A DNA stretch of 8,700 nucleotides from Flammeovirgaceae bacterium (GTDB lineage Bacteria > Bacteroidota > Bacteroidia > Cytophagales > Cyclobacteriaceae), in contig JAKEEN010000061.1 in assembly GCA_022616575.1 (NCBI GenBank), positions 1-8,700 of the forward strand, given 5' to 3'. Of the stretch, positions 1-6,613 are shown piece after piece. How positions within the stretch are numbered: the first letter of the stretch is position 1; every line of letters begins with the position of its first letter. The notes below the pieces were generated by a model. The model worked only from the letters and a program-made list of their open reading frames with translations. It was not told the DNA's origin and did not search any database. Both the position numbers and the translations under genes were made by a program.

Positions 1-213
1 AATCACTTTTGTCAAAGTTTCCTGCTCAAAATCCGCATACCCTTTTACCGTATTGACAAGGTTTGGAATGAGGTCTGCTCTGCGTTGATATTGACTTTCA
101 ACGTTTGCCCATTGATTAGAAACAGTTTCCTGTTTACCAACCAGTCCATTATAAGAGCAGCCGCCCCAGAAAACAAGGAGTACAATCGCTCCAATGCCAA
201 TCCATTTTCCCAT
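1..213 (-). CDS. lemA: LemA family protein, N-terminal part (cut by window edge)
   Basis: The 71 visible residues are the N-terminus of a LemA-family protein; the rest lies beyond the left edge. The start reads [20 protein letters not shown], a short positive N-terminus followed by one hydrophobic segment, so the protein should be anchored with most of its length outside the cytoplasm. The next stretch (about residues 22-68) has the family hallmark of a helix with QWANVES and then [22 protein letters not shown] at residues 17-19 could be read as a lipobox, but LemA proteins are normally held by the N-terminal helix. The biochemical role of the family is not settled. The ATG is the only start that includes the whole membrane segment. 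The gene is divergent from the next one and has a TATTTTTG box 24 bases upstream. Confidence 0.9.
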   Translation of the reverse strand, partial: MGKWIGIGAIVLLVFWGGCSYNGLVGKQETVSNQWANVESQYQRRADLIPNLVNTVKGYADFEQETLTKVI

Positions 214-237
214 AGTTTGATTTGTTTTGAGTAAAGT

Positions 238-245
238 CAAAAATA
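238..245 (-). promoter_or_regulatory. Candidate -7 box of the lemA promoter
   Basis: On the - strand these bases read TATTTTTG, a full match to the Bacteroidota -7 consensus TAnnTTTG, 24 bases before the lemA ATG. A TTTG at 261-264 is the only nearby -33 candidate, and its 15-base spacing is shorter than usual. The call rests on the -7 match and the position. Confidence 0.45.
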
Positions 246-323
246 CAAAAAAACGCTCCCCAAACTAAACTGGCTCGACCTTTGCTTTTTGGCTATCTTG
301 TTAATCAATTAATGAAATTCACT

Positions 324-701
324 ATGAAAACCCTGCTATTGGCTTTAGTTGTGATGGTGGTTCAAACAGCTTCGGCACAATCTACAACACTAGATGTTGG
401 TGTTAAATTTTATCAGGGCAAAAAATCAGTGGAAGGTACTATGGCAAAAAGTGAGGGCTCGCTTCGTTTCGAGTTTGCTGATCAACGGAGTTTTGACAAA
501 ATTTTTGTGCGGATATTATTTTCAAAAGGTGGTCAGCAAACCATGGAAGAAATGAGTGCAGATGGCCAATCACTCAATCTCAAATCCATTCTTTCTGAAG
601 TAAAATCAGGAGAAAATATTACCGTTGAATTCCAGAAACTTGAAAAAGACGGGGCGAAGTTCAGGCTTGCTAAAAACAAATACACATTTACTCTACAGTA
701 G
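324..701 (+). CDS. Small secreted protein of unknown function
   Basis: From this ATG the product is 125 residues. It begins with a clear Sec signal peptide, MKTLLLALVVMVVQTASAQ, with likely cleavage after ASA, leaving a mature chain of about 107 residues. The mature part is hydrophilic, alternates charged and aliphatic residues in a beta-rich pattern, has no cysteine and ends KNKYTFTLQ. It carries no T9SS tail or lipobox, so it should be periplasmic or exported by another route. I do not recognise the family. An in-frame ATG at 312 would add MKFT to the signal peptide and is almost as plausible; reading further upstream would spoil the signal peptide. It converges with prfA, with a hairpin-forming repeat between the two stops. 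Confidence 0.7.
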   Translation: MKTLLLALVVMVVQTASAQSTTLDVGVKFYQGKKSVEGTMAKSEGSLRFEFADQRSFDKIFVRILFSKGGQQTMEEMSADGQSLNLKSILSEVKSGENITVEFQKLEKDGAKFRLAKNKYTFTLQ

Positions 702-702
702 G

Positions 703-735
703 AAGCTTCAAGCTGCTAGCTCATGCTTGAAGCTT
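703..735. terminator. Hairpin between two convergent genes, possible terminator
   Basis: AAGCTTCAAGC (703-713) and GCTTGAAGCTT (725-735) form a perfect 11-pair stem around an 11-base loop, two bases after the stop of the small secreted protein. There is no T-tract on either side, so it is not a classic Rho-independent terminator. It may still end or stabilise the + strand transcript. The stem is made from units of the 7-base repeat that occupies the same place. Confidence 0.4.
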
Positions 736-751
736 GTAGCCAGTAGCTTGT
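704..751. repeat. Seven-unit array with a 7-base period (AGCNNNN)
   Basis: The stretch divides into successive units that nearly all begin AGC: AGCTTCA, AGCTGCT, AGCTCAT, a 6-base unit GCTTGA, AGCTTGT, AGCCAGT, AGCTTGT. Units vary at positions 4-7, so it is a degenerate period rather than a simple microsatellite. The array lies wholly between convergent stop codons. The sense of the middle units also creates the inverted repeat at 703-735. Confidence 0.65.
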
Positions 752-793
752 CGCGCAGGTCGATAGCATGCGTCTTTGGATAGTTTTAAAAAA

Positions 794-1876
794 TTACTTC
801 GAAGTTGTGGTGCCTTCCGCCATTTTCTCAGCACTATCGGCTATTCGAAGTTGCTCGATAAACTCATCGATCTCACCATTCATAATAGAAGGCAAGTTGT
901 GTTGTGTAAATCCAATACGATGATCCGTCACACGGCTTTGTGGATAATTGTACGTTCTGATTTTTTCCGAGCGATCGCCACTCCTAACCAATGATCTTCG
1001 TGCGGCACCCAGCTCACTATTTTGTTTCTCTACTTCCATTTCGTAGAGTTTTGTTTTCAACATTTGTAAGGCGCGCTCACGGTTACCATGCTGCGATCGT
1101 TCAACCTGGCATGTGATGACAATACCGGTTGGCTTATGTGTGAGCTGAACTTTCGTTTCTACTTTATTTACGTTCTGTCCGCCTGCACCACTGGATCGTG
1201 CGGTTTGAATTTCTATGTCAGCGGGATTTATAACTACTTCTTCCACATCATCTACCTCGGGTAATGCAACTACCGATGCAGCGGACGTATGCACACGCCC
1301 CTGTTGTTCTGTAGCAGGCACGCGCTGAACTCGATGCACACCCGATTCGAACTTGAGCAGGCCATAAGCACCTTCTCCGCTTACACTACAGATAATTTCT
1401 TTGTACCCTCCCGCTGTTCCTTCTGTAAAATCAACAATACTCATTTTGAGTCCGCGTCTGTCGCAGAAGCGTTGATACATTCTCCATAGATCACCGGCAA
1501 AAATAGCGGCTTCATCGCCTCCGGTTCCTGCCCTGATTTCGAGCAGAACGTTTTTATCATCGTTAGGATCTTTAGGGATCAATAACTCTTTTAAATCGGC
1601 TTCCAGCGACCCAATTTTTGGTTCAAGATCATCGATCTCCATTTTTGCCAGCTCGCGCAACTCCGCATCCTTCTCTTTCTCCAACACCTCCTTGGCCGAC
1701 TTCAGGTGTTTGAGGGCAGTGTCATAGGCATTGTATTTAATAACGATCTTTTCCAGGTCACGATACTCCTTGCTCAATGGTGAGAACTTTTTCATGTCAC
1801 TCACAATGTCCGGTTGCACAATGAGTTGGCCTACTTCCTCAAAACGGTGCTTTATTTCCTGCAATTTCTCAATCAT
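794..1876 (-). CDS. prfA: Peptide chain release factor 1
   Basis: RF1 recognises UAA and UAG in the ribosomal A site and triggers hydrolysis of peptidyl-tRNA. The 360 residues match the usual family length. The N-terminal coiled region covers about residues 1-100 and is followed by GTGGDEA at 117-123. The stop-codon discriminator is PAT at 187-189; RF2 would have SPF. The catalytic GGQ lies at 232-234 inside [14 protein letters not shown]. No in-frame stop or programmed frameshift is present, as expected for RF1 and unlike many RF2 genes. The start [15 protein letters not shown] is the usual RF1 N-terminus. It stands alone: no hemK/prmC follows within the window, its 3' neighbour converges and its 5' neighbour diverges. 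Confidence 0.98.
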   Translation of the reverse strand: MIEKLQEIKHRFEEVGQLIVQPDIVSDMKKFSPLSKEYRDLEKIVIKYNAYDTALKHLKSAKEVLEKEKDAELRELAKMEIDDLEPKIGSLEADLKELLIPKDPNDDKNVLLEIRAGTGGDEAAIFAGDLWRMYQRFCDRRGLKMSIVDFTEGTAGGYKEIICSVSGEGAYGLLKFESGVHRVQRVPATEQQGRVHTSAASVVALPEVDDVEEVVINPADIEIQTARSSGAGGQNVNKVETKVQLTHKPTGIVITCQVERSQHGNRERALQMLKTKLYEMEVEKQNSELGAARRSLVRSGDRSEKIRTYNYPQSRVTDHRIGFTQHNLPSIMNGEIDEFIEQLRIADSAEKMAEGTTTSK

Positions 1877-1892
1877 ACCTTAAATCAAACCG

Positions 1893-1900
1893 CAAATTTA
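1893..1900 (-). promoter_or_regulatory. prfA: Candidate -7 box of the prfA promoter
   Basis: The - strand reads TAAATTTG, a full TAnnTTTG match, 16 bases before the prfA ATG. No good TTTG is seen at the expected -33 distance. The leader would be about 13 bases. Confidence 0.45.
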
Positions 1901-2208
1901 GCAATATCGGACTACAGTCATGCTCACAGTTTCGAAAAAGCAGATGGGACTAAACAATGTTGTAAGACACTTTTCAGAGCGATTGGTGTTTTGTGTTTCC
2001 TACGCTTCTTCCATTTGTTGAAAAGATAACGAGATCTACAGATTGAACCGAAGTAAATGAACAAGGTTCAAAAAAATGTGACCTTCAGAAAAGTTGGAGC
2101 AGCATTCAATTTAAATAGCAAAAGCAAATTTTATTCTGTTATTAACCGAGTTGCGATGATGAGCTGAACTTTATTTTTTAAATACGATATTTTATTTCAT
2201 TAAACTTT

Positions 2209-2216
2209 TATTTTTG
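2209..2216 (+). promoter_or_regulatory. Candidate -7 box of the M57 protease promoter
   Basis: TATTTTTG at these bases is a full TAnnTTTG match, 34 bases before the ATG, in a strongly AT-rich run. The -33 element is not clear. No Shine-Dalgarno sequence precedes the ATG (TAATAAATTCCT), which is normal in Bacteroidota. Confidence 0.5.
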
Positions 2217-2250
2217 CCTCTTACCTAAACCTAAACCTTAATAAATTCCT

Positions 2251-3045
2251 ATGATGAAGAAAGTTCTCTCCGTGGCAGTTCTCTTCGGAGTCGCTGTCAT
2301 GATCTCTTGTCAATCAGACGAGGGTATTGTCTCAAAGTCTGATGTTTCGCAAGAAGCGATGGACAAAATTTATGCACTTGGATTTACAAATACGGGTGCC
2401 ATGCGTGTAGATGGTGGTTATCTTGTGGAAGGCGATATCTTCCTTTCAGAAGCTGACCTTAACAAAACTCCATCACGCTCGCTTTTGCGCATAGCAGAAG
2501 AAGAGCAGTATCACACTACCAACCTGGTAACAGGCACACCGCGTACTATCACTGTTAGTATTTCAAACAAACTGCCATCATCATATGTAGCAGCTCTGGA
2601 TGAAGCCCTTGCCCGCTACAATGCAGAGGGACTAAATCTTACTTTTCAAAGAGTTTCATCAGGTGCAAATATCAGTATTACCAAAGCCAGCAAAGGTGCT
2701 CAGTACTTAGCTTCAGCTGGCTTCCCTACTTCAACTGGAAATCCTTATAGCTCTATTAAGGTAAATTCTGCCGCTATCGGCAGTCAGCCTCAGAGCACGG
2801 TGGCTACCATTCTGGCTCACGAGCTTGGTCATTGCATTGGCTTCCGCCACACGGATTACATGAGCCGTCAATATAGCTGCGGTGGTTCACCGGTAAACGA
2901 AGGAGCGTCAACGGTAGGTGCCATTCATATCCCTGGCACGCCCACGGGTCCTGATTCAGGCTCATGGATGCTTGCTTGTATCGGCAGCGGTCAAGACCGT
3001 CCGTTCAACAACAACGACAAAACAGCGTTAGATTACTTGTATTAA
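2251..3045 (+). CDS. M57-type zinc metalloprotease lipoprotein
   Basis: Predicted zinc endopeptidase of the 'dual-action HEIGH' (peptidase M57) group. The 264 residues open with a lipoprotein signal peptide ending VMISC, so the lipid anchor would be Cys20. The following QSDEG is acidic, like Bacteroidota surface-export signals, and suggests display on the outer face. The catalytic domain fills the C-terminal half. HELGHCIGFRH at 190-200 is the metzincin-style zinc motif, with ligands His190, His194, His200 and catalytic Glu191. It continues TDY, as in M57 proteins. SWM at 238-240 fits the Met-turn, and the C-terminus RPFNNNDKTALDYLY is typical of the family. Residues 25-95 may be a propeptide. 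The start could be either of the two adjacent ATGs (2251 or 2254). It is a single-gene unit ending at a strong terminator. Confidence 0.9.
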   Translation: MMKKVLSVAVLFGVAVMISCQSDEGIVSKSDVSQEAMDKIYALGFTNTGAMRVDGGYLVEGDIFLSEADLNKTPSRSLLRIAEEEQYHTTNLVTGTPRTITVSISNKLPSSYVAALDEALARYNAEGLNLTFQRVSSGANISITKASKGAQYLASAGFPTSTGNPYSSIKVNSAAIGSQPQSTVATILAHELGHCIGFRHTDYMSRQYSCGGSPVNEGASTVGAIHIPGTPTGPDSGSWMLACIGSGQDRPFNNNDKTALDYLY

Positions 3046-3063
3046 TAGATTGAAGTCTTGCTT

Positions 3064-3096
3064 AAAAAATCCCCGCCTTTGTGGTGGGGATTTTTT
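3064..3096. terminator. Bidirectional Rho-independent terminator
   Basis: AAAAAATCCCCGCC (3064-3077) pairs with GGTGGGGATTTTTT (3083-3096) around the loop TTTGT, with one G-U pair. Nine T's follow on the + strand, and six T's end the stem on the - strand. It lies between the stops of two convergent genes and can serve both. The stop codon of the subtilase (3098-3100) lies just outside the stem, within the + strand T-tract. Confidence 0.92.
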
Positions 3097-3097
3097 T

Positions 3098-5656
3098 TTA
3101 CAGGATAATGAGTCGGCTGGTCCTGGTGTGCGTTGATGAAATTACCCTCAGAATATACGCGCCTCTTAAAAGCGGGGCCTGAAATGAAACCAGTTCTGCG
3201 AAATCCGAAGTTTCAAAAACCGGCTTGCCAAGATTATCGATAAGTTCAATGCTAACGGGTTGATCTTCTTCAATTGCAATTGAAATAATATCTCCTGTTA
3301 AAGCTGGATTCGGGAACACTACTATTTCTGAGGGCTGTACAAAAAATATTTCTTCCTCCTGGCTCAATCTCATTTTTTGATCTGATGTAATAACGGCTGC
3401 ACGATAAATATTCCTTCCGAATGGAGCATTGAAATCACTCAATGTGAATTCAAAATTGTTATTGATTGGCTGTGAGTAAACAACCATAAAGCCCGTTCCA
3501 TCCCAGCGTTGTAATTGAAGTGTCTCAGCGTTGTAATTGGTTGACAACGATGCATTGAAAATAACTGAATCAGAAACCAACTGTGTGGGCAAAAAAGAGG
3601 TGAAGTAGCAGCCCACACCCTGTTGGGTGTAGTTGATGGTTACACTTTTTTCACCATTCACATTATTGACTGGGGCTATTGCGAAAAATGAACTGGTTTG
3701 CTCTGTTGGATTGAATGTAAAAAGGGAATCAGAAACAAGAGCCACAGGCTCCATATACTTTTCGCCCAACAGAAATACCTGGTATTGGTTATTACCGGTT
3801 GGCGACCAGTACACCATCGCCTCAGCTTCGCACACATAGGCAACTTTCAGTTCTGCAACAGGCGAAAGAGTAAATGAATCTGATTCAACGGTCCACCCAT
3901 TGGCACTCATCCTAACCTGGGCAAACCGAAGCGTATCAGGTGCAATCCAGGAATAAAAATTCTGATCGAGAGGTACTGCATTGCTGATGAGGGTCCAGGT
4001 TGACTCACCCGCCAGCTTATACTCAAGCGTGCCATTGGTTTCTGTTGTGAAGTTTTCCCATCTCAAAAGATATTCCTCACCAGCCATGAGTTTATCGTTT
4101 TTGGCAGGATACGTCCATGAAAAATCCTGGTTAAACTCGTAAGCAATTGAAAACTGTTGAGCGGTTGATTGAACGCCAAATCCATTTACCTGAATTTGAT
4201 AATCGCCTGCGGAGGGAAATTGAATGGTTACTTGTTCGATGGTATTGAGGTGATCTTCTTTTCTTTTTGCATCCTGCGTAAGTGAATCAACATTCGGAAA
4301 TGAGTTGAGCACCCAGGGAAGAAATTCATCGCCTGTTGAAACTTGTATAACTTTTAAATCAAGGTCATTTACTAAAGCGGTTGGGGCATTGATACTCGCT
4401 TCAACATCTGTCCAGGCCAGGCTTACTTTAAATTCGTGACAAGCTGGTACGGAGACGGTATAGACAATTGTTTCATTTTGAATGAGTTGATTGATACGAT
4501 ATTGATTTTCGGATATTGTTTGAATCGCCCCTAGTGCATCGGCATTTCCAAAGCCGCTTTCAAAATCAACAGCGGCACGTCCGACATCATTCGCACTATT
4601 GATCAACGTTGCTATCACCAATGAGGAAGGAGGGACGCTCCCTGTTTCATTCTTGAATGCATGCTGTATAAGCATTGAAATTCCAGAAACATACGCAGCA
4701 GATTCTGAACTTCCCGCATCTCCAAAAGCAACAAGCTCAGGTTTTACACGGCCATCATAAGCCGGACCTTTTGAGCTTAGTAACGGAATATTACCTTGTT
4801 TATCTATCGACCCCACGCTCAACGTACTCTTCGACATCTTGAATTGGCCAGTAAGATTTGCAAACCCAGTGATACCTCCATAAGGACCCGATTCACTCGC
4901 CTGATCACCCGCATTGCCGGCAGAAAAAACGTGGAGCATTTCCGGGTAAGATTGGCACGCATCATCATAGGCTTGGGTCTCAATTCCATAGTAATTTTCA
5001 ATCCCCACCCCATACGAATGATTCTGGACCGTAATTCCGACAGCAATTAGCATGGCATTTTCATCCGGCATTAGATTTTCAAAATCTGAAGTGGTGAGTG
5101 AAGCGCCCCAGGCGGCTCCTTTTGATTTTGGAGAAGAATTTCCTCCCCCGGCCATCAACGTAGCCATTGTTGTAGCATGTGTTGTAATCGCCTCATCAAA
5201 ATCGGCTGAGGTTAGTACTCTTCCCTTAAAATCGATATCTGTTTTATCGAAAGGCTTTTCTTTAACCGATGCATTGAGTTCATCGCCATTAATAAATGGA
5301 AAATGACTATGAACTGCATTGATTGTATTTACTGACAAATCGAGGTCTTCCACCGATCTCTCTTCGTGAGGTTTTCGCTCGGTTACATCAACAAATTTTA
5401 CTTGTGCATTGGATTGAAGTTCGCGAAGCGGAACATTTTCAACGGTGATAAATTTTTTGCTCGAATGAATTTCAATTTTTGACGTAGGATAATTCTTTTT
5501 AATCCACGTTTCAAAATCTTTGAGGCCATCAACCACAACGCGGTAGCGATTCGTTTTTTGATGAATAAGCGATGGAGCGAATCGCGATGCATCCTGACTG
5601 TAAGCAGCAAGACAGCCAAAGAAGGCCATTACAAAAAAGAACCTGCGTGGGGACAT
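3098..5656 (-). CDS. Secreted S8 subtilisin-like protease with T9SS sorting domain
   Basis: Predicted extracellular serine protease of 852 residues. Order: signal peptide (about 1-21, cleaved after AYS); an I9-like propeptide region (about 35-95); S8 catalytic domain (about 110-385); beta-sandwich seen after many subtilases (about 400-510, with LAWTD and LVNDLDLKV); Ig-like and FnIII-like segments (about 515-770); and a type A T9SS sorting domain from about 778, with VFPNP, RGAYILRV and final RLIIL. Catalytic candidates are His160 (THATTMATLMAG), oxyanion Asn248 (SAGNAGD) and Ser317 (GSSESAAYVSG). The usual catalytic Asp position reads VKE, so Glu133 may replace it, with Asp137, 140 and 142 close by. 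An ATG at 5698 would bury the signal peptide behind 14 residues and overlap the promoter candidate, so 5656 is preferred. Confidence 0.9.
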   Translation of the reverse strand: MSPRRFFFVMAFFGCLAAYSQDASRFAPSLIHQKTNRYRVVVDGLKDFETWIKKNYPTSKIEIHSSKKFITVENVPLRELQSNAQVKFVDVTERKPHEERSVEDLDLSVNTINAVHSHFPFINGDELNASVKEKPFDKTDIDFKGRVLTSADFDEAITTHATTMATLMAGGGNSSPKSKGAAWGASLTTSDFENLMPDENAMLIAVGITVQNHSYGVGIENYYGIETQAYDDACQSYPEMLHVFSAGNAGDQASESGPYGGITGFANLTGQFKMSKSTLSVGSIDKQGNIPLLSSKGPAYDGRVKPELVAFGDAGSSESAAYVSGISMLIQHAFKNETGSVPPSSLVIATLINSANDVGRAAVDFESGFGNADALGAIQTISENQYRINQLIQNETIVYTVSVPACHEFKVSLAWTDVEASINAPTALVNDLDLKVIQVSTGDEFLPWVLNSFPNVDSLTQDAKRKEDHLNTIEQVTIQFPSAGDYQIQVNGFGVQSTAQQFSIAYEFNQDFSWTYPAKNDKLMAGEEYLLRWENFTTETNGTLEYKLAGESTWTLISNAVPLDQNFYSWIAPDTLRFAQVRMSANGWTVESDSFTLSPVAELKVAYVCEAEAMVYWSPTGNNQYQVFLLGEKYMEPVALVSDSLFTFNPTEQTSSFFAIAPVNNVNGEKSVTINYTQQGVGCYFTSFLPTQLVSDSVIFNASLSTNYNAETLQLQRWDGTGFMVVYSQPINNNFEFTLSDFNAPFGRNIYRAAVITSDQKMRLSQEEEIFFVQPSEIVVFPNPALTGDIISIAIEEDQPVSIELIDNLGKPVFETSDFAELVSFQAPLLRGAYILRVISSTHTRTSRLIIL

Positions 5657-5660
5657 GAAG

Positions 5661-5668
5661 CAAAAATA
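5661..5668 (-). promoter_or_regulatory. Candidate -7 box of the subtilase promoter, implying a near-leaderless mRNA
   Basis: TATTTTTG on the - strand is a full TAnnTTTG match only four bases before the preferred ATG. Transcription about seven bases beyond the box centre would start at or next to the ATG. The box falls inside the frame that an upstream ATG at 5698 would translate, which argues against that longer start. No clear -33 TTTG is seen. Confidence 0.4.
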
Positions 5669-5714
5669 AGCTTCTATTTGAAGGCTTTCTACCTGCATCA
5701 GGTATTAAAATTAA

Positions 5715-5741
5715 AAAGCCTGACGAATTTCGTCAGGCTTT
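5715..5741 (-). terminator. Rho-independent terminator after higBA
   Basis: AAAGCCTGACGA (5715-5726) and TCGTCAGGCTTT (5730-5741) form a perfect 12-pair stem with a three-base loop. On the - strand it is followed by TTTTTAATTTTAA, a good T-tract, so it terminates higBA transcription before the subtilase promoter. It directly abuts the direct-repeat copy at 5742. Confidence 0.85.
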
Positions 5742-5823
5742 GTACCCCAGATGATCAGAAAGTCGAACCAGGTTTGTTGCGGATTTGAAGTTGCTATATA
5801 AACTATCGTCCGTGATTGGCCTA
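5742..5823 (-). repeat. Direct repeat, copy A (left of higBA)
   Basis: The first 49 bases (5742-5790) match 6614-6662 at 43 positions in the same orientation, including an uninterrupted TCAGAAAGTCGAACC. A weaker match (roughly 20 of 33) continues to GCCTA at 5823. Read on the - strand it is the 3' untranslated part of the higBA message, running into GGGGTAC and straight into the terminator stem. Its - strand contains GGTTCGA, like a tRNA T-loop, but no cloverleaf forms. The tail overlaps the hairpin around the higA stop. Confidence 0.8.
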
Positions 5824-5835
5824 TGTCAATAGGCC
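5818..5835 (-). other. Small hairpin straddling the higA stop codon
   Basis: GGCCTAT (5818-5824) and ATAGGCC (5829-5835) form a seven-pair stem with a four-base loop. The higA stop (5826-5828) lies in the loop and the last codons of higA make up one arm. No T-tract follows, so it is more likely an mRNA 3'-end structure than a terminator. Confidence 0.4.
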
Positions 5836-6185
5836 TTAATTAGAATCTCCGCGGGAATATTTAACAAATCATGTAGTTTCCGGATCATCGAAAGGCTTAA
5901 TTTCCTTTTGCCAGAAAGAATCTCAGATTTGCGCGAACGGTGGCCTAAAATGGATGATAATTCGGCTTCGCTCATTTGCATTTGTTCGATTCTAAATTTA
6001 ATGGCTTCCAACGGGTTAGGTTTGGGAATCGGCAAATGTTTCTGCTCATACTCTTTGACAAGGATGGACAACACCTCCAATTCGTCAGATTCCTTTGAGG
6101 CCGGTTTGATTTCTTTCTGCATAAGGGTATAAACCCTGGCTAACGCATCTTCATATTGCTTATTACTTTTTATGGGCTTTATCAT
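5826..6185 (-). CDS. higA: HigA-type antitoxin, XRE-family HTH
   Basis: Antitoxin of a type II toxin-antitoxin pair: it neutralises HigB by binding it and represses its own operon. The 119 residues have an acidic and helical N-terminal half (1-58) and a C-terminal Cro/C1-type helix-turn-helix (about 60-115). The run SSILGHRSRKSEILSGKRKL, then LSMIRKLHDLLNIPAEILI, is characteristic of the HigA group (COG5499). The gene is second in the operon, toxin first, as is typical for higBA. Its start codon lies 23 bases inside the end of higB in another frame, so translation is probably coupled. The palindrome before higB is the likely binding site. Confidence 0.93.
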   Translation of the reverse strand: MIKPIKSNKQYEDALARVYTLMQKEIKPASKESDELEVLSILVKEYEQKHLPIPKPNPLEAIKFRIEQMQMSEAELSSILGHRSRKSEILSGKRKLSLSMIRKLHDLLNIPAEILIKAY

Positions 6186-6480
6186 AACTCACTTTTTTTG
6201 CATCAATTTTGTCATACTGCTTGTGTGTGCCAAACCATACAATGAAAACTATTTTTAACCGGTACTCGATATCCACAATGAGTCTAAAGTCATTGCCGTG
6301 AATGTTAAATACTACCCTTTTTTTATTAAGTATAGAAGCATTTTTGTATTGTGATTTTAGCATATTGGGATTGTCCCATTCAGCCGACTCTGCCTCCTCA
6401 TACCAAGCCAACAAGGCTTGTTTTGTTTCAGGATATTTTTCCCAATAATATTTAATCGTTTTTACAGCAATAACTCTCAT
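6163..6480 (-). CDS. higB: HigB-type toxin, RelE-superfamily mRNA endonuclease
   Basis: Toxin of the higBA pair; this family cleaves mRNA, usually on the ribosome. The 105 residues are full length for the HigB_toxin family. Family features in order: MRVIAVKTIKYYWEKYPET at the N-terminus, LLAWYEEAESAEW (about 23-35), the segment around ASILNKKRVVFNIHGNDFRL (about 48-67), and FGTHKQYDKIDAKKV near the end. The last segment contains the conserved His and Tyr of the family. No frame disruption is visible, so it should be active. It starts at the promoter/operator at 6483-6526 and overlaps higA by 23 bases at the 3' end. Confidence 0.95.
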   Translation of the reverse strand: MRVIAVKTIKYYWEKYPETKQALLAWYEEAESAEWDNPNMLKSQYKNASILNKKRVVFNIHGNDFRLIVDIEYRLKIVFIVWFGTHKQYDKIDAKKVSYDKAHKK

Positions 6481-6490
6481 CAGGTAACAA

Positions 6491-6498
6491 CAAAGATA
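6491..6498 (-). promoter_or_regulatory. Candidate -7 box of the higBA promoter
   Basis: The - strand reads TATCTTTG, a full TAnnTTTG match 10 bases before the higB ATG, which predicts a leader of only a few bases. The -33 region would fall within the palindrome at 6504-6526, so a bound repressor would block RNA polymerase directly. Confidence 0.5.
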
Positions 6499-6503
6499 AT
6501 AAA

Positions 6504-6526
6504 AATGTTACCAAAATGGTAACATT
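6504..6526. promoter_or_regulatory. Palindromic operator of higBA
   Basis: AATGTTACCA and TGGTAACATT are perfect 10-base arms around AAA, 24 bases upstream of higB. A further half-site GGTAAC lies at 6483-6488, directly before the ATG, on the other side of the -7 box. HigA proteins repress their operon by binding such inverted repeats, so this is the predicted site for HigA or the HigBA complex. Binding itself is inferred. Confidence 0.7.
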
Positions 6527-6572
6527 AAATTTCACCTTGAAAATGGTTCAAAGTCTCACCGGGGTTAAAAGA

Positions 6573-6607
6573 AAAAGCCTTCAAATTCTTAAAACTTGAA
6601 GGCTTTT
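6573..6607 (-). terminator. Rho-independent terminator after the small membrane protein
   Basis: AAAAGCCTTCAA (6573-6584) and TTGAAGGCTTTT (6596-6607) form a perfect 12-pair stem with an 11-base loop. On the - strand it continues TTTTTCTTTT, so it would end the transcript of the SnoaL-like gene and small membrane gene. The outer pairs AAAGCCT/AGGCTTT are the same as in the terminator at 5715-5741, while the inner stem and loop differ. Six bases separate it from the repeat at 6614. Confidence 0.8.
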
Positions 6608-6613
6608 CACTCA

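Larger units (their letters stand above)
1877..2250. other. Non-coding divergent spacer between prfA and the M57 protease
   Basis: These 374 bases separate two divergent start codons. I find no coding frame with recognisable content and no RNA gene. The right third (from about 2100) is very AT-rich. The spacer holds TAnnTTTG candidates for both neighbours, one beside prfA and one beside the protease. It also has a short tandem CCTAAA CCTAAA CCTTAA just before the protease start. The stretch from about 1905 to 2150 contains nothing I can assign. A + strand reading frame of 71 codons (1814-2029) begins inside prfA antisense and has no protein-like features. Confidence 0.6.

Noticed and set aside
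282..323. Longer start of the small secreted protein from a TTG at 282
   Set aside because: It adds 14 residues in front of a well-formed signal peptide; the ATGs at 312 or 324 are better.
704..751. CRISPR array
   Set aside because: The period is seven bases, with no repeat/spacer structure and no cas genes.
1814..2029. + strand reading frame of 71 codons
   Set aside because: It starts antisense to prfA, has no recognisable composition or start signal, and runs into the divergent promoter region.
2045..2069. Inverted repeat GAACC/GGTTC in the prfA-M57 spacer
   Set aside because: Five pairs with a 15-base loop and no T-tract is not distinguishable from chance.
4796..5306. Reading frames on the + strand opposite the subtilase
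   Set aside because: They are antisense shadows of a long, well-supported coding region and have no domain features.
5657..5698. N-terminal extension of the subtilase from an ATG at 5698
   Set aside because: The added 14 residues would precede a clear signal peptide, and the stretch contains the TATTTTTG promoter box.
5558..5788. + strand frame spanning the subtilase start, the terminator and the repeat
   Set aside because: It crosses a terminator stem and non-coding repeat, so it is chance.
5742..5823. A tRNA gene on the - strand
   Set aside because: GGTTCGA and the acceptor-like GGGGTAC are present, but the T-stem does not pair, and no D-arm, anticodon arm or 5' acceptor strand can be drawn. 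The second copy fails in the same way.
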